A stretch of DNA of 64,000 nt from Solenopsis invicta (GCF_016802725.1 NC_052667.1:14785346-14849345); one strand, 5' to 3'. Counted from the first letter of the stretch, positions 10,971-22,105 are shown. Numbers and translations: made by a program. Notes: generated by a model not told the origin, from the letters alone.

Positions 10971-12340
10971 GTATATAATAATTTTAATTTTAATTTTAAT
11001 TTTTTCATTTATTTTATATCTTTGATACAGCGGACGCTGCGATGTAGCATGGCGATGCGCCATCTTTCTTCCCCCATACTCGCGGTCTATCCTTGCTCGT
11101 GCTCTCCCATACGCGGCTTATTTTATACTTTACGCTCTTAATCACACGTGTTTCTTATTAATCTAAAGGATAAGAAATAGTGTGACAAGGAGAGGGAAAT
11201 AATAATAATATTATAGTAATTTTTTTTATTAATATTTTATATATTTATTTTTAAAATGTTATAAAAATATTTGAAAAATTAAAAATTTGACAAAATTATA
11301 AGGAAATAAGAAAAATTATATGAAAAAAATATAAAGAATTGATAAAATGTATAGTGTGGCGTGACGACACGTTATTCCCCTTGTCCTTTTTTTCCTCCTT
11401 GTCATTAAGATAAGCGATAAATTAATTAATAGATTATAAGCGCAGTAAGGAAATTATGGAAAACAAAAAGGAAACTTACCTTAAGAGCGGGGTGGTACGA
11501 TCTATATCACCCGACAATTATTAGTTGTATTTATCGCAATCCAGAGAGGATTGGGAGTAAATCGGGCTCTAGTATATTCCTCTACCTCCGAGTCAGCTGG
11601 TTGCCACCATAACGGCGTACTCTCTACGTAACTGAGGTGCCACAAATACTACTCTGGGAAGCTTTCTGATCAAAGGTCGTACTATTTGTACATTTTCGTT
11701 TCTCCCCAAACGGTAGCGCTCCCTCACCCAATCAGAACGCATACATGCCTTACACCACAAGGGAGTGAAGAAGTTGTTGCAACCGTTACACTGCATGTTG
11801 ACTCACTGACTGACTAATTGACGCCAGCGAACAGAACCCATTTATTTTTACAATCAAAATGTACGTGATTTATCTTCGAGACGTTGATACCTCATTGTTC
11901 ACATAGTAAAATAAGAACACCTCTAAGCAATTTTTATCTTACCGTGCAGCTTAAATTTTCGATAACGCAAGAGATACGTTTCATCAAGAGATATGGCAGT
12001 GTCTCACACCAAGTGACCGTTACATATTAAACACTTTTTATAACATTATTGCACTATTGAACGTGTATCATACGTCTATTGAATCAATATCAAACATCTA
12101 TTATACGTCTACCGTCTATCGGACGTCTATCATACGTCTACCGTACGTCTATCGGACGTTTACAATACTTCTGTCGTACATCTACCCTATTACTACATTG
12201 TACTACAGACGTTCGAGTATAGTACATTAGACCGTTTGATAATAGTATGGTTGACGTGTCAACGAATTACTTATGGATTACAGGGAAAGATAAAAATAAA
12301 CCATAAATACGTTTATACATTTTTTATTTTAAAGCATCTC
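10971..12340. other. AT-rich interval without a recognisable gene
   Basis: No supported gene. It holds an AATTTT-type low-complexity run (10978-11010), an AT-rich block with TTATATATT-like words (11200-11350), and the degenerate minisatellite listed below. A 67-codon frame at 11593-11796 (minus) has a few Cys but no family I recognise. Confidence 0.6.
12066..12190. repeat. Degenerate minisatellite (ACGTCTATC-like)
   Basis: About ten imperfect copies of a 10-11 bp word such as ACGTCTATC, ACGTCTACC or GTCTATCGG follow each other. The unit length is irregular. Confidence 0.7.
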
Positions 12341-12353
12341 TTTGGCATTGTAA

Positions 12354-12869
12354 CTAATAATTGTATAATTTAAATACATTCTGCATAGCGCAATTCTTAA
12401 CATGTTTTGTACATCGTATAGTGTTTGCAGTATCTAAATTATTTAAAGATTCAATGTCTTCGTAATCAGCATCCACGGTCTTGATGATAACATTATTTGT
12501 CACATTGACATCGAGTATATTCTTCAGCCATTTTCGTTTTTCATGTCCCTTAACGTATACGATAGCCTCATCGTTTTTATTATAAACAGCTGTTGAAATT
12601 AGGTGCTTCGCCTTCGGATACCGAACTATTCCATCTTCCCATCGAAATCCACGGTAATAAGCAACCAATCAGGAAACGCAAGATTTTTCGGATTTTGTCA
12701 ATGTATTACATGGCACGGAATTTGTAAAAATGTAATGGGTGAGAACGTTTCCTTGTTTTAATACTGTCACTTCCTTTACAATAAATTTTTTTCCAACGGT
12801 GAATCCTTGCAGATCCACAAATGTCGGCACAACTATGACAAGTAATTCTTCGAGACTGTACCATATCAC
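12354..12869 (-). pseudogene. Polinton-associated conserved ORF, possibly exonuclease-like
   Basis: One frame of about 171 codons is interrupted by a single TGA (12669-12671). Blocks include VVPTFVDLQGF, GFRWEDGIVRY, IVYVKGHEKRKWL, VDADYEDIESL and KNCAMQNVFKL. I recognise this as a family repeatedly found in arthropod genomes next to Polinton genes. The first block resembles exonuclease motif I with Asp-x-Gln instead of Asp-x-Glu, and the last could be a degenerate third motif. The exonuclease reading is inference; the family membership is more certain. It lies at the left edge of the relic, downstream (same strand) of the hexon gene. Confidence 0.55.
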
Positions 12870-12914
12870 AAAATATTTTGGTATTTTATTGAAGATATTT
12901 GCTAACGCTGCATT

Positions 12915-14131
12915 TTACATGATTTTGCGCACAACGTTAGACAATGGACAGTATTCAATTATACAATTATGTAAGATGAAGCAATAGGTGGTAGTGTTTG
13001 CTAGCACATTTTCTTTGCAATCAAATTCAATGCGCACGTCCACAGTAGCACTTTTGATAGACTCGTTTTGACGCGAGCAGTCAATGACTCTAAAAGGTCC
13101 TCTTTGCAGAAATGTGACCACGTTAAGCAGCGTATTGTAGCAATCACGTCCATAATAAGATTTACGTAAACGTTGGTACATGTCAAACAGGATGGCCTGT
13201 CTAGATTTATGAAAGTCTAGATTTAAGTCATTGTACGGGTAAAATTCAGAGTTGAGATAATGTTTCACATTGATCAAATTACAGTCGTCAAAAATAGTAG
13301 ACATCTTGAGACATGATATTCTTGCGACCAATCTGTAGCGCAAAGATAACGAATCGAGGCTTTTCTAATTGTGTTGCAGTTTTGACAGCGCACAAATGTT
13401 TGGTTGTGCTCTGCAACAAGGGGGATTCGTACAGATTCCAAGGACGAAAACCTATATTTAGATATTGCCCGCTTTCCAAAACTTGTAGCATGAACAGTTT
13501 ATTAACATCATTTAATGTAACATGTGGCATTCGTCACTGTACTTTGAACAATTCAATTTCCGGTTCCGTTGTTCTATTTGTTCCCACAATAAAATTGTTA
13601 TCATTGCGCGCTCGTATCAAAATTAATTTATGGCGCGCGGTAACAACTATTTATTTGTAATTCTCGCAAAAGCCCAACAGTAAATTTAGCGGCACGCAAA
13701 AATTGAAATAATTTTCCCACAGAGTGAATGACATGTCCCATCCGGCATTTTGCATTATCATTCCTTTGTCAAACGTAAGAAATACATAGTTTTTTATAGT
13801 ACTAGTAATTCCAACGTTTCTGTTGCGATCAATTTCCACGCCGTTGATTTCATATCGAATTTCATCAAACATGAACGCTACACAATTATTTCCAAGTTTT
13901 ATTTCTGATGCAAGATTGTTATCATTTTTTTTTTTTTCTTCACTAATCTTCCTTCGACATAAAGAAAACTTTCACACGGCAATGTGTATAAATCGTGTTG
14001 TTGTATAGGTATCCTTATTTTGTTACTATGTCCAAACGTAGTGTTGGTATACGGATTATACGAGTAAGTTTCAATTTTGACGATGCTATTGTCAAAGATC
14101 GATCACTTTTAATGTTTAGAATATCAGACAT
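12915..14131 (-). pseudogene. Polinton/adintovirus hexon-like major capsid protein, decayed
   Basis: The frame begins at the ATG at 14131 (MSDILNIK) and runs through at least four frame changes to about 12915. Identifying blocks are the segment ending in SFLYVEGRL (about 13975), FMFDEIRYEINGVE (13860), IKNYVFLTFDKG, NVNKLFML-like text near 13500, and IDCSRQNESIKSATVDVRI (13080). These match the double-jelly-roll hexon of insect Polintons as I know it. Premature stops and frameshifts rule out a functional protein. Gene order (hexon downstream of penton, same strand) is typical of these elements. Confidence 0.8.
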
Positions 14132-14302
14132 CTCAAAAATTTTGTACGGTGAATTCCAGTGATCTCAAATATGCAACGTTTGATGGGGTAAGTTTCTTTT
14201 TACCGAGCAATCGGGTATTTTTGCTGTCTTTTTGATTGTCGTGATCTTCTTGTTGCAAATTGTGTCTCGCTCTTGTTCATTCAGCACGAGCATCTCACGT
14301 TA

Positions 14303-15039
14303 TCATTTTTGTAAGTGCAATCTAACAGTAATCTCCTCTCCGCGGAAATCAATTATCGATCGTTTTGATTCACAATGCAAATAGTCAAGTCAGTAATGCT
14401 GCATACGACAATCGGCAGGTAAATGATCTGTGCAAGCGTTTCCAAGATTTTATAGCCAAGAGGAACACTCGGTGAAAATTTATGTATTGTATGCACGCAC
14501 TTGTCGTTGCTATACGCACCAGCGGTCACGTTACGTTCTATGCGAATGATGTTTACATTGATTATTTTTATAGGTAAGTGCGATTCGTGCCAGTGTCGAG
14601 GTTCAAGCATACGATTTGAAGAAAATCCCAACAGCGATCCAATGTTTTCGGATTTGGTAAAATTTATTCGATAAGAGCACTTGATCTTGCTCTTCATTGT
14701 ATTATTGTTGGCGTAAATCATAACCTCGTTATCCTCGTCTTCATCGATCTCTTTACAAAGCAACTTCTTCCTATTAACATCGTTTGGGACGTGAGATATT
14801 GCATGTCTCAGATACTTGTTAATGTCACGCCGTTCATACAATCCTTTAGGAATGATAATTTTCTTGTCATCTTCGTCATAGTAAAATTTGTTTTTTGAGG
14901 AATTTATATTAAGTATTGTATTGTAGATTTCAAAGTCTGTCAGATCAAGTTCGTAATCACCATCGCTTAAATCTACAGCTGGAAAGTAGTTTACCATGAG
15001 GACGCTACTTTTGTCAGTTAGCGTAAACGTCAGTGACAT
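14303..15039 (-). pseudogene. Polinton/adintovirus penton-like minor capsid protein
   Basis: The gene starts at the ATG at 15039 (MSLTFTLTDKS), which is preferred over the upstream ATG at 15123 because conserved sequence begins here. The frame is open for 228 codons. A one-base loss near 14353 then gives an early TAA, and the conserved last 15 or so codons continue in the next frame to 14303. Characteristic blocks are FPAVDLSDGDYELDLTDFE, NIGSLLGFSS, NVTAGAYSN and PAQIIYLPIV-like text. The product would be the single-jelly-roll vertex protein. This is one of the least damaged genes of the relic. Its start lies one base after the stop of the protease frame. Confidence 0.82.
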
Positions 15040-15040
15040 A

Positions 15041-15379
15041 TTATATACTGAATAAAATAGCAAAATGTTGATTTTTAAATTGATTGTCGACCGATTGTAG
15101 AAAACGTAGGCATAGGTGACCACAGTTGCTTTGATTGTAATGTTGATAATTCGAGTGATTGTATTCGATACATGTTACATTACTATTAACGTATTGCACC
15201 AATTCTTGCGGTAGTCAAAGATTACCAAAACTGTCGAAATATATAGCACGATTCCTCCTTTTCGCGTACGCTACTCAATGAGTACCCGGTCCTTCGACAC
15301 TATCCAAATTCATGGTACCGCTCTCGTTTCGGCGTGATCTCCCCGTTTGTAATGAAGTACGCATGAAAATTCCTCGGAA
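15041..15379 (-). pseudogene. Adenain-like maturation protease domain, fused downstream of PLA2 frame
   Basis: The sequence continues in frame from the PLA2 gene after a TAG (15380-15382). It ends at a TAA (15041-15043) just before the penton ATG. Two more in-frame TGA codons occur. The visible residues include GTH (candidate His), YFDSFGN (acid residue) and QSNCGHLC (Gln and Cys of the active site), in the order known for adenovirus-type cysteine proteases. All catalytic positions survive although the frame is broken three times. The fusion to PLA2 as one long frame appears ancestral. Confidence 0.72.
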
Positions 15380-16066
15380 CTATGGAATGTGCATACGTTT
15401 TGTTAGTTGAAGTAATTTAAGGTTTGTAGTAATACTTCTTGGCATTTTTAACGTTTTGTCATTTTTTTTTCTTGTCGCTACTTCTCGACCGCGTTTATAC
15501 GGAGCGAGATAAACTCCATGACCTTCCATGACACAATTATGACGTTTTATTTCCTCCAGTTGACGCTGCGCTGCTTTGTTATCATTTATGGCCTTTGCTA
15601 CTTCAGCCGCTTCTCCGACCAATGACCCGAGAACTTCCAACAATGACAGTACGGGTAGAATACTACCACGTTTTGCTACTGGAAGTATCTGCTTGCGCGT
15701 TACCTTCTCCTTCGATTTTAGACCCATACCGATTTTCATCTTGGTCTTCATAGCCGCCCAAACTGCTATCGCAGCAGCTCTCTCTCCGAGACTCAAATCT
15801 CTCGCTATAATGCGTTTCCGTGCTTTCGCGGCGATTATATTATCAGCCACGTGTCTTTTTGCAAGATCGTTGCTATGCGAATAGATTATATCATGCTCAC
15901 GACACACCGCATCCAACAGATTGATGCCTCGGTTACTTCGAACCAATCGCTCTTCTAAACATATTTCTGGACCGCAATACTGATATCCAGGGATATGTAA
16001 TTTAAAAGGAAGTGCATTAATCAGGCAATTTAACAAGCCGCAGCTTTTCGCAGGCATTCGCAACAA
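15380..16066 (-). CDS. Phospholipase A2-domain virion protein (Polinton/adintovirus type)
   Basis: A 228-codon open frame. Residues 25-70 carry a parvovirus-type PLA2 domain: a Ca-binding-loop-like YCGPE (the usual second Gly is Glu here) and the catalytic CREHDIIYS His-Asp pair. In viruses this domain breaches the endosomal membrane. A basic region and a hydrophobic stretch (about residues 130-170) follow, then GVYLAPYKRG, which resembles the basic core-peptide motif of adenovirus-like elements. The frame ends HIP-stop, and conserved sequence continues as the protease region. The altered Ca loop suggests loss of activity. Confidence 0.75.
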   Translation of the reverse strand: MLRMPAKSCGLLNCLINALPFKLHIPGYQYCGPEICLEERLVRSNRGINLLDAVCREHDIIYSHSNDLAKRHVADNIIAAKARKRIIARDLSLGERAAAIAVWAAMKTKMKIGMGLKSKEKVTRKQILPVAKRGSILPVLSLLEVLGSLVGEAAEVAKAINDNKAAQRQLEEIKRHNCVMEGHGVYLAPYKRGREVATRKKNDKTLKMPRSITTNLKLLQLTKRMHIP

Positions 16067-16397
16067 TTTTTTCTCAACGGCGCCAAACCGTCTATATGTG
16101 TATGCTGAAACGGTAAATTATAATGTTTCAAACACCGACTGCTAAACTTCCGAATCTGTTTTTATATGCTTGGGTAATTTATCTCATAAATGATCGATGT
16201 AAATGTCAAACTCTTGTAGCAAATCGACTTTCGGTATTTTAACTGTTCGGTAGTCAAACTGTGTATATCACAGGTATCTGACAGGATAAGAAACATTTTG
16301 CATACTGAGCAATTTCACTTTACGCGCCTCTATAGATAGAAACTGCCCTCAGTAGAATTTTTTTTCAGTTTATTGTTACCGTAGAGGGGAAGAAAAT
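16067..16397. promoter_or_regulatory. Divergent intergenic region of the Polinton relic
   Basis: About 330 bp separate the leftward structural operon (PLA2 side) from the rightward genes (ATPase side). Transcription of the two gene blocks would start here. I see no clear TATA element or repeat, so the assignment rests on gene orientation only. Confidence 0.4.
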
Positions 16398-17081
16398 ATG
16401 TGGTTTGTGCGGCAACCGCACGCAATCAGAGTAATTACTTTTGATGACAAGATAACGCCCAAAATAAAAACAAACAGACATGGAAATGTGCTACCAATTT
16501 CTATACGCGGCATCATTTGCGGTCCGTCAAATTGCGGCAAGATAAACGTGTTGATAGGCATGTTAAAAAGTCTGCACGTTGTACGTTTTAAGAACGTGTA
16601 TGTGTACTCGAAATCGTTTCAGCAGCCAAAATATCGATATCTGGGAAACTTATTAACACCGATTGACGAAGTTGGATATTTTGCATTCTCTAACAACAGT
16701 GACGTCATTTCTCTGAGCAAAGGGCTTCCGAATTCCATCTTTATCTTCGATGATGTGGCATGCGACAAGCAAAATACGATAAGAGAGTACTTTGCAATGG
16801 GTCGACATGCAGACGTTGACTGCTTCTATCTTTGTCAGACGTATGCCAAGATACGAAACATCTTATACGCGACAATGCGAATTTGTTGATCATGTTCAAA
16901 CAGAATGGCACCAATCTGAAGAATGTATACAACGATCATATAAACATTGACATGTCTTACGAGGATTTTTATAATTTATGCCGGATTTGTTGGCAGCAAA
17001 AATGGATTCCTAGTGATAGACAAGAACACGCTTGTCGATGGACGACATAGAAAAGGATTTAATGACTTTGCAATACCGTAA
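16398..17081 (+). pseudogene. FtsK/HerA-type genome packaging ATPase
   Basis: The ATG at 16398 starts MWFVRQPHAI. Walker A reads CGPSNCGKIN (the usual Thr after Lys is Ile) and Walker B reads SIFIFDDVACDK. The frame is open for 163 codons, then a frameshift near 16858 leads into LIRDNANLLIMF. A second frameshift near 17010 leads to the true end GFNDFAIP at the TAA 17079-17081. The gene is therefore near full length for the family (about 230 residues) but broken twice. It is the first gene of the rightward block. Confidence 0.85.
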
Positions 17082-17116
17082 AATGATTAGTTGTTGTCGA
17101 TACGTTGATGTTCAAC

Positions 17117-18168
17117 ATGGATAGTAAAATGAATTGCTAGAAGATAGCTAAACAGATTGTAAAAACGAGTAATACAATTTACAAAAAATATTGCGCATTA
17201 AAAACGGGTAAAATGAAAAAAGATATCGTATTAAAAAGACATTTAGGACCAATCATTGAACCTCTAAATTAGATTGTTGAAAATACCGTTGGAGTTAAAA
17301 ATACCGTTGGGGATAAGTCTAAACCGGCTGAGAGTGAAGCATTCTTTTTGGGAGATGAAGAATATGCGGAGCCAAAACGAAAACGGTCGATATTTTGTTT
17401 AATAATTCAATAATGATTGCTACTCCAATTAAATGGCAAACTGTACTAATTAATTTTATTAAAGCATCACAAATTTTACAATATAGCGATTTATTACAGA
17501 ATCATGCACCTTCCGTTAAAGAGGTTTTTGAAATCACCGACGAGCCGCTTGTGATGTTTGTTTGATAGCAGTTGGAAACGTCTGAGGAACAAAATAAATT
17601 ACAAATATACTATGGCCCATTGGGGCAAAAATATATGGGAGTAGTTTTGAGCAGTAAGAAAACGGTCCACGTATATAACATTTACGGAGTTTACTTCAAC
17701 AATATTGGAACAATGCTTGGTAACAAACGTATCAACTTGCACAAGAACGATGATATATTCATAGACGGTATAATATATAAGGGTACTCAAGGTCTGTACA
17801 AGTTAATTTTTATGAAATTACCTAATCCCGATATCTACACGAATGACGATGTAAAAAAGGATAAAGATATCATATTAACTACAAACGCACATAAGCGAAA
17901 CCATGCCGAATGTAATCCAATGGGTAACGAAGGACATAAGTATAAAAATATAATCTCCCCCATGTTAGCACTGGATAAAGTTGGACGAGGTATACCAAAC
18001 ACCGTTACATTAAACGACAACAAACTTGATTACGTTCATTGGGACGATCCGAACGAACTTGTCGATCGTCTTTGATTGATCGAGGCACCAAGCCGGATAC
18101 AACGCTCACAACAACGAGATCCGTCGATTATTGAGGAACTTTGCGAAACTGGTTTAATTATAAATTGA
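17117..18168 (+). pseudogene. Polinton-associated conserved protein of unknown function
   Basis: The N-terminus (ATG 17117) is a basic, Lys-rich region with in-frame stops at about 17138 and 17273. The C-terminal part is open for 167 codons (17572-18075) and has the blocks YYGPLGQKYMGVVLS, IDGIIYKGTQGLYKLIF and LDYVHWDDPNELVDRL. After a TGA at 18073-18075 the same frame continues for 30 codons to 18168. I recognise the family as a constant companion of insect Polinton ATPase genes, but no function is known to me. Confidence 0.7.
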
Positions 18169-18201
18169 GTCGCTATTTATATTGTTTTAGTCAACGTTGA
18201 A

Positions 18202-18534
18202 ATGTCAATCAACAAGTTTGGGATATCGCTCGGAAGTAGCGGAACGGAATCGTATTACAAATGGAGCGGATTAATAAGAAGTTACGTCCGCAATAATGCT
18301 TTTTGCGTGGTCAACGCCAATTTTAATGCAAAGTCACGCAAAATTCGTTACGTAGCGCTACCTGTAGATAATGGCAATGCTGCCAATAAACGATACGTAC
18401 AACAGAGCATACAAATTTTGAAAGATCACCAAGACGAAATCAAGAGGAAAATTGTTACTCTCCAAAATAAGGTGGACATTATGCTTAACAAAATTCAAAG
18501 ACAACTTGACACATTGACTCATAGCACAGAGTAA
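18202..18534 (+). CDS. Small coiled-coil, fibre-like Polinton protein
   Basis: An intact 110-codon frame starting MSINKFGISLG. Residues 45-70 read ALPVDNGNAANKRYVQQ, which resembles the P-x-D-x-x-x-A-A-N-K-x-Y-V motif of trimeric fibre and tail proteins. Residues 70-105 form a heptad-like coiled coil (ILKDHQDEIKRKIVTLQNK). The order, a short globular part followed by a fibre-type motif and coiled coil, suggests a trimeric attachment or spike accessory protein. This is inference, since the family has no assigned function that I know. Confidence 0.55.
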   Translation: MSINKFGISLGSSGTESYYKWSGLIRSYVRNNAFCVVNANFNAKSRKIRYVALPVDNGNAANKRYVQQSIQILKDHQDEIKRKIVTLQNKVDIMLNKIQRQLDTLTHSTE

Positions 18535-18553
18535 AAATCTTTGTGAATCAAAC

Positions 18554-18814
18554 ATGAACAATTCTGAAAAGCAGCTATTAGTGGAAGAATTTCATGCTCC
18601 AGCGAGAAGAAATTTTCCGAGAAGCTACGTCATTATTCGCGGATACGATGACCTGTGGCAAATGGATGTGCTTGAGATGCGACTTTACACGAGATTTAAC
18701 CAAGGTTACCATTACATACTCACCGTTATCCATGTGTTGAGCAAGTTTGCATGGGTCGTGTCTCTCAAAGCTAAGAGTGGCAATAAAGTGGCTAATGCGA
18801 TTACAAAGATATGA
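18554..18814 (+). pseudogene. Polinton integrase, N-terminal fragment
   Basis: Starts MNNSEKQLLVEEFHAPARR. The segment GYDDLWQMDVLEM holds the first catalytic Asp of the retroviral-type rve core, and HYILTVIHVLSKFAW follows. The frame ends at 18814 where unrelated T-rich sequence begins, so the rest of the core, including the other catalytic acids and the chromodomain, is missing. The fragment marks the right limit of the recognisable relic. Confidence 0.82.
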
Positions 18815-19329
18815 TTTTTTTTTTAAGTGGATTTTTAGATGCCCAGAAATACCTCATAATCTCCATGTTACAAAATTATACTTTTTAAAAGGAATGATTT
18901 TGCCAAATTTTATTTTAAAAGTGTGACTTTTTAGCTTTAAAACGCCGTATTTGAAAGTCCTTAAACGTTTTTTGTTGCAAAGATATGATTTTTTGAAGGA
19001 AAAGTGGATTTTTTATCAATTTCTCATTTTTGCTTAATGGTTTTCCTTTTATAACTTCACAATAAATTATTTTTATACGGATTAAGGCATTCGAGATATC
19101 TTATGGAGGCCGTGGCAAAAGGGCCATCCACGTGCTTGCGATGCAAGTCTGTTTGTGCGCGAGTAAGTCTTACGGGCACCGTTTTCACATGACGCTGTCC
19201 CTCTAGAGTGCGTGAGTTTTTAGGTAAGAGTCGTAGATAGGTTGTGGATCTAATATAAAAGGATTAAGATTTTTATAAATATTAATTTCAGTTTGGATAA
19301 AATTCAAGAAAGTCATTTAAGAATAGAGT
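18815..19329. other. Non-coding interval, probably start of another repeat
   Basis: AT-rich sequence with no gene. The phrase CAAAGATATGATTTTTT occurs at the integrase break (about 18806) and again near 18976, which suggests a repeat boundary or a small duplication. Confidence 0.45.
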
Positions 19330-19965
19330 TTATATTATATACTTGCTGAATGAAAAACCTAGTTTAAGCAACTCCTCATGAAGTTCATCAAGAATTTTGA
19401 TGCTACGAATTATATCGGAGCGCCTTTGGTCATCCGCAGCACTGCCAAACATCGCAATGTCGGTGATAATTTTCAGGAGGAGTGGCTGATTCTCTTCTAT
19501 TCGGGGTTTGCCAATCCTGTCTCGCTCGTGCACATTTCTCTTTCACCACAAGAATTCCGTGCATATTTCGCTCATTTTCGCCTTCTTATTATCACGGTGC
19601 TTTTTTTGATAGGCAGCATTACTCTTCTTTTTTTTCAAATTTTGTCTTGCTTTTTCTAGCGCTTTTTTAATTTTTTTAATTTCATCCTTGATGTCACTAG
19701 AGTGAAATGAGTCGCAAACTAAAAGCAGAGAATTTAACCGCTTTTCCAAGACTATGATATTCTTTGCCGCAGCCTCTTGCCCGGATGTCGAGTATTTCCT
19801 TGATACTAATGAAGAGGTTGCATCGATTTCAGGGTCATCTACATCGTCTTTATTATCTGTATTGTCTACAGTTTTTCTTGCTGCGAGATAAGCGCAGGAT
19901 GCTGTCTGAGTAGGCGATGCACCGCTAGACGAAGGAGCTACACTAGACACTGCAGCAGGCGGAGT
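19330..19965 (-). pseudogene. TE-associated protein exon with GSAAD block
   Basis: One frame of about 210 codons has a single TGA near 19540. A splice-acceptor-like sequence (TTTTTGATTATTTTAG) precedes it at about 19966, and the frame has no Met at its start, so it looks like an internal exon. The first part is Ser/Thr-rich, then comes a basic coiled coil (KKIKKALEKARQNLKKKK). Next is the block RIEENQPLLLKIITDIAMFG followed by SAADDQRRSDIIRSIK. I know this last block from repeated genes in insects and marine invertebrates, probably transposon-derived, but I cannot name the superfamily. Confidence 0.5.
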
Positions 19966-21515
19966 CTAAAATAATCAAAAATGTGAAAGGGAAAATTCCT
20001 GAGGTCGACAATGACAATGACGTCTCTTACATCAAAATATCGAAAACTTAGAATTTGCATTGCGATATCTCCGCTTGTAGGGCACGAAGAGAAAAAATAA
20101 AATCACTTTTATTATACAATTCGACTCCAAGCTATCGATTGAGACTACTCAGAACTTGATCGGTTTAGCCGTTACTGAGATCTGATAATCTCGGTATGCT
20201 CGAACTCGCTGATTTGCGTAAAAGAGGCGGCGGTCGGTTCTCTCGCTCGTTCATTCAGAAAAGAGACAAAGAGAGAGACATAGGCGCGAGACGCGACCAC
20301 GCCTCTTGATTTAAAAAATACAATTTTATATAATATTTTAGAAATAACTAATTTTGTTTATAATGAATGAATTTCGATAATTTTTTAAATTAATGGTTTT
20401 TAAATTATTTATATAGGGTTTTAAAATATTTATTTAAATCTGCGAGCTCTATATTATTCGAATAAGCATATAGAAAATTAAAAAAGTACTTTTATATTAT
20501 TCATTAATTTTTTTATCTAATTAATAAAAGATTTAGCGTCGAAAAATGAATTTTCATATCTCTAGTTCTAATTAAGATTAAGAGATAATTTTTAAATCAC
20601 CCTAAAATTTTGATAGATCTGAGATCGAAAATCAGATCGAACCTTGACAACTCATTTTTATTTTGTATGAAATCGGTATAGATACATTTAGGTAACTAAC
20701 GTCATGAAGGCTAAAGAAATTTTTATAATGTTAACACCGAAAAAACATTTTTAACTAATAAAAAATTTTTAAATCCCACATAAAGTAATTTATTCCAGTC
20801 CACATTTTTTTCAGCTTCATATCTTTTACTACAATTACAGAAAAAATGTCATTGTAACTATTGCGGATTATTTTTGGAAAAAGAGCTTCAATACTTACCT
20901 TTTGAAAAAACGACAATATATTACGTGCTTTTTGTTTTGTTATATGCTCTTCATAATTTGTGATCAAAGCCGAGATCGTTATCGAACTCGGCTTCACACT
21001 TATCGAACTCGGCTTCACACTTATTTGCATTTTTTGCATCCTTCCATATCTTTGTCACTCTTTTTGACAAAAGTCTCCTGTTTTGTCAGGATATGTTTTT
21101 CTATACGCTTTAAACAGCGTACCGAACTGTTCACTCCGCTTAGAAGTATGCATTTATATATGAATATAAAAATCTTGAAGTTTAATACACCTCTAAAATA
21201 ATTAAACAGTACCGCGAATGATTGGTGTAGATCAACACTCGTTATAGATGAACGTTCCGCGAGAACTCGGCAGTGACAGAACGATCCGCGTATGGATCTA
21301 CGTATGAACAAATGAACTTAGAAACAAAATAGAGCTCACAGTCTGCCGACATGATCGCGCATAAAGCTGCGTATTTTATTTGAACAAATGAACATGGAAA
21401 CCAGTGGTGGATTATACATGAGGCGCACGTCTCAAAGCCTGGTCGCTGCGAGGGCCCGACCCAAAACTTGAAAAATGTTTATAAAAAATTAGAGTAAACG
21501 CAAAGTATTAAGTTA
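19966..21515. other. AT-rich interval without a supported gene
   Basis: It contains GA-rich sequence near 20260-20290 and a GC-rich box near 20220. A 21-bp exact tandem duplication (TATCGAACTCGGCTTCACACT, 20977-21018) is described separately. Two short minus frames (20755-21311) show no recognisable domain. Confidence 0.5.
20977..21020. repeat. 21-bp tandem duplication
   Basis: Two adjacent identical copies of a 21-bp unit beginning ATCGAACTCGGCTTCACAC. Recent slippage is likely. Confidence 0.8.
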
Positions 21516-21790
21516 ACATTTCCTAATATCATTACTTTACTGGAAATTTATTTAATAAGCCCGTTATCCAATGCCTCTGCAGAGAAATCGTTTTCCACAT
21601 TAAAACGGATAAAAAAATTACTTATGAAGTTCGACTGTGGGGCAAACCAGACTGGTTCATTCTTTCTCTAGCGCTTTCTTTGCTATACATAGAGAACAAA
21701 AATATGAACAATATTGACTGTGATGCTATTATAAAAGACTGATTAAAGAAAGCAAGACAAAAATATATTTGTTAATAGTTTAATTAAGTA
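21516..21790 (+). pseudogene. hAT transposase C-terminal dimerisation fragment
   Basis: The plus strand reads FPNIITLLEIYLISPL, then ASAEKSFSTLKRIKKLL, and after a frameshift LALSLLYIENKNMNNIDCD. Order and residues match the hAT C-terminal dimerisation domain (A-E-R-S-F-S-x-L-K, then L-x-x-L-x-I-E-N). The fragment is broken by stops and one frameshift, and the catalytic part is absent. Confidence 0.7.
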
Positions 21791-21884
21791 GTTATATTTA
21801 AGTTAGAGTTTGCTAATTAAGCGGTCTTTATTTGTTCAACGTAATTTTTAAACGTTACTTAACGTTTAAACTTTTAAATTTTGC

Positions 21885-22105
21885 TATAGTTTACAAATGT
21901 TAAATCAGTATGCGAGAAAGAGGCACCTCGAGACGCCTTCTCATCTTCAACATCCGGAGATACACGCCGGAAACAGACATAAAAAATCTTACGTAAGAAT
22001 GTGTATGACCCCCCCTCCCCCCTTGTCAGTATTTGTCAGAATTTGCCTGACCTCTCCCTCCCCCAATTATGCTTACGTAATATATGGACGGTCCCTTATT
22101 TGTAA
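21885..22105. repeat. Short dispersed repeat abutting the gypsy fragment
   Basis: The sequence has C-rich runs (ACCCCCCCTCCCC) and related phrases CTTACGTAAGA and GCTTACGTAATATATGGACGG. From memory, similar GGACCGTCCATA-type sequences are scattered in many animal genomes. It truncates the gypsy integrase at about 22100. I could not assign a class. Confidence 0.4.
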
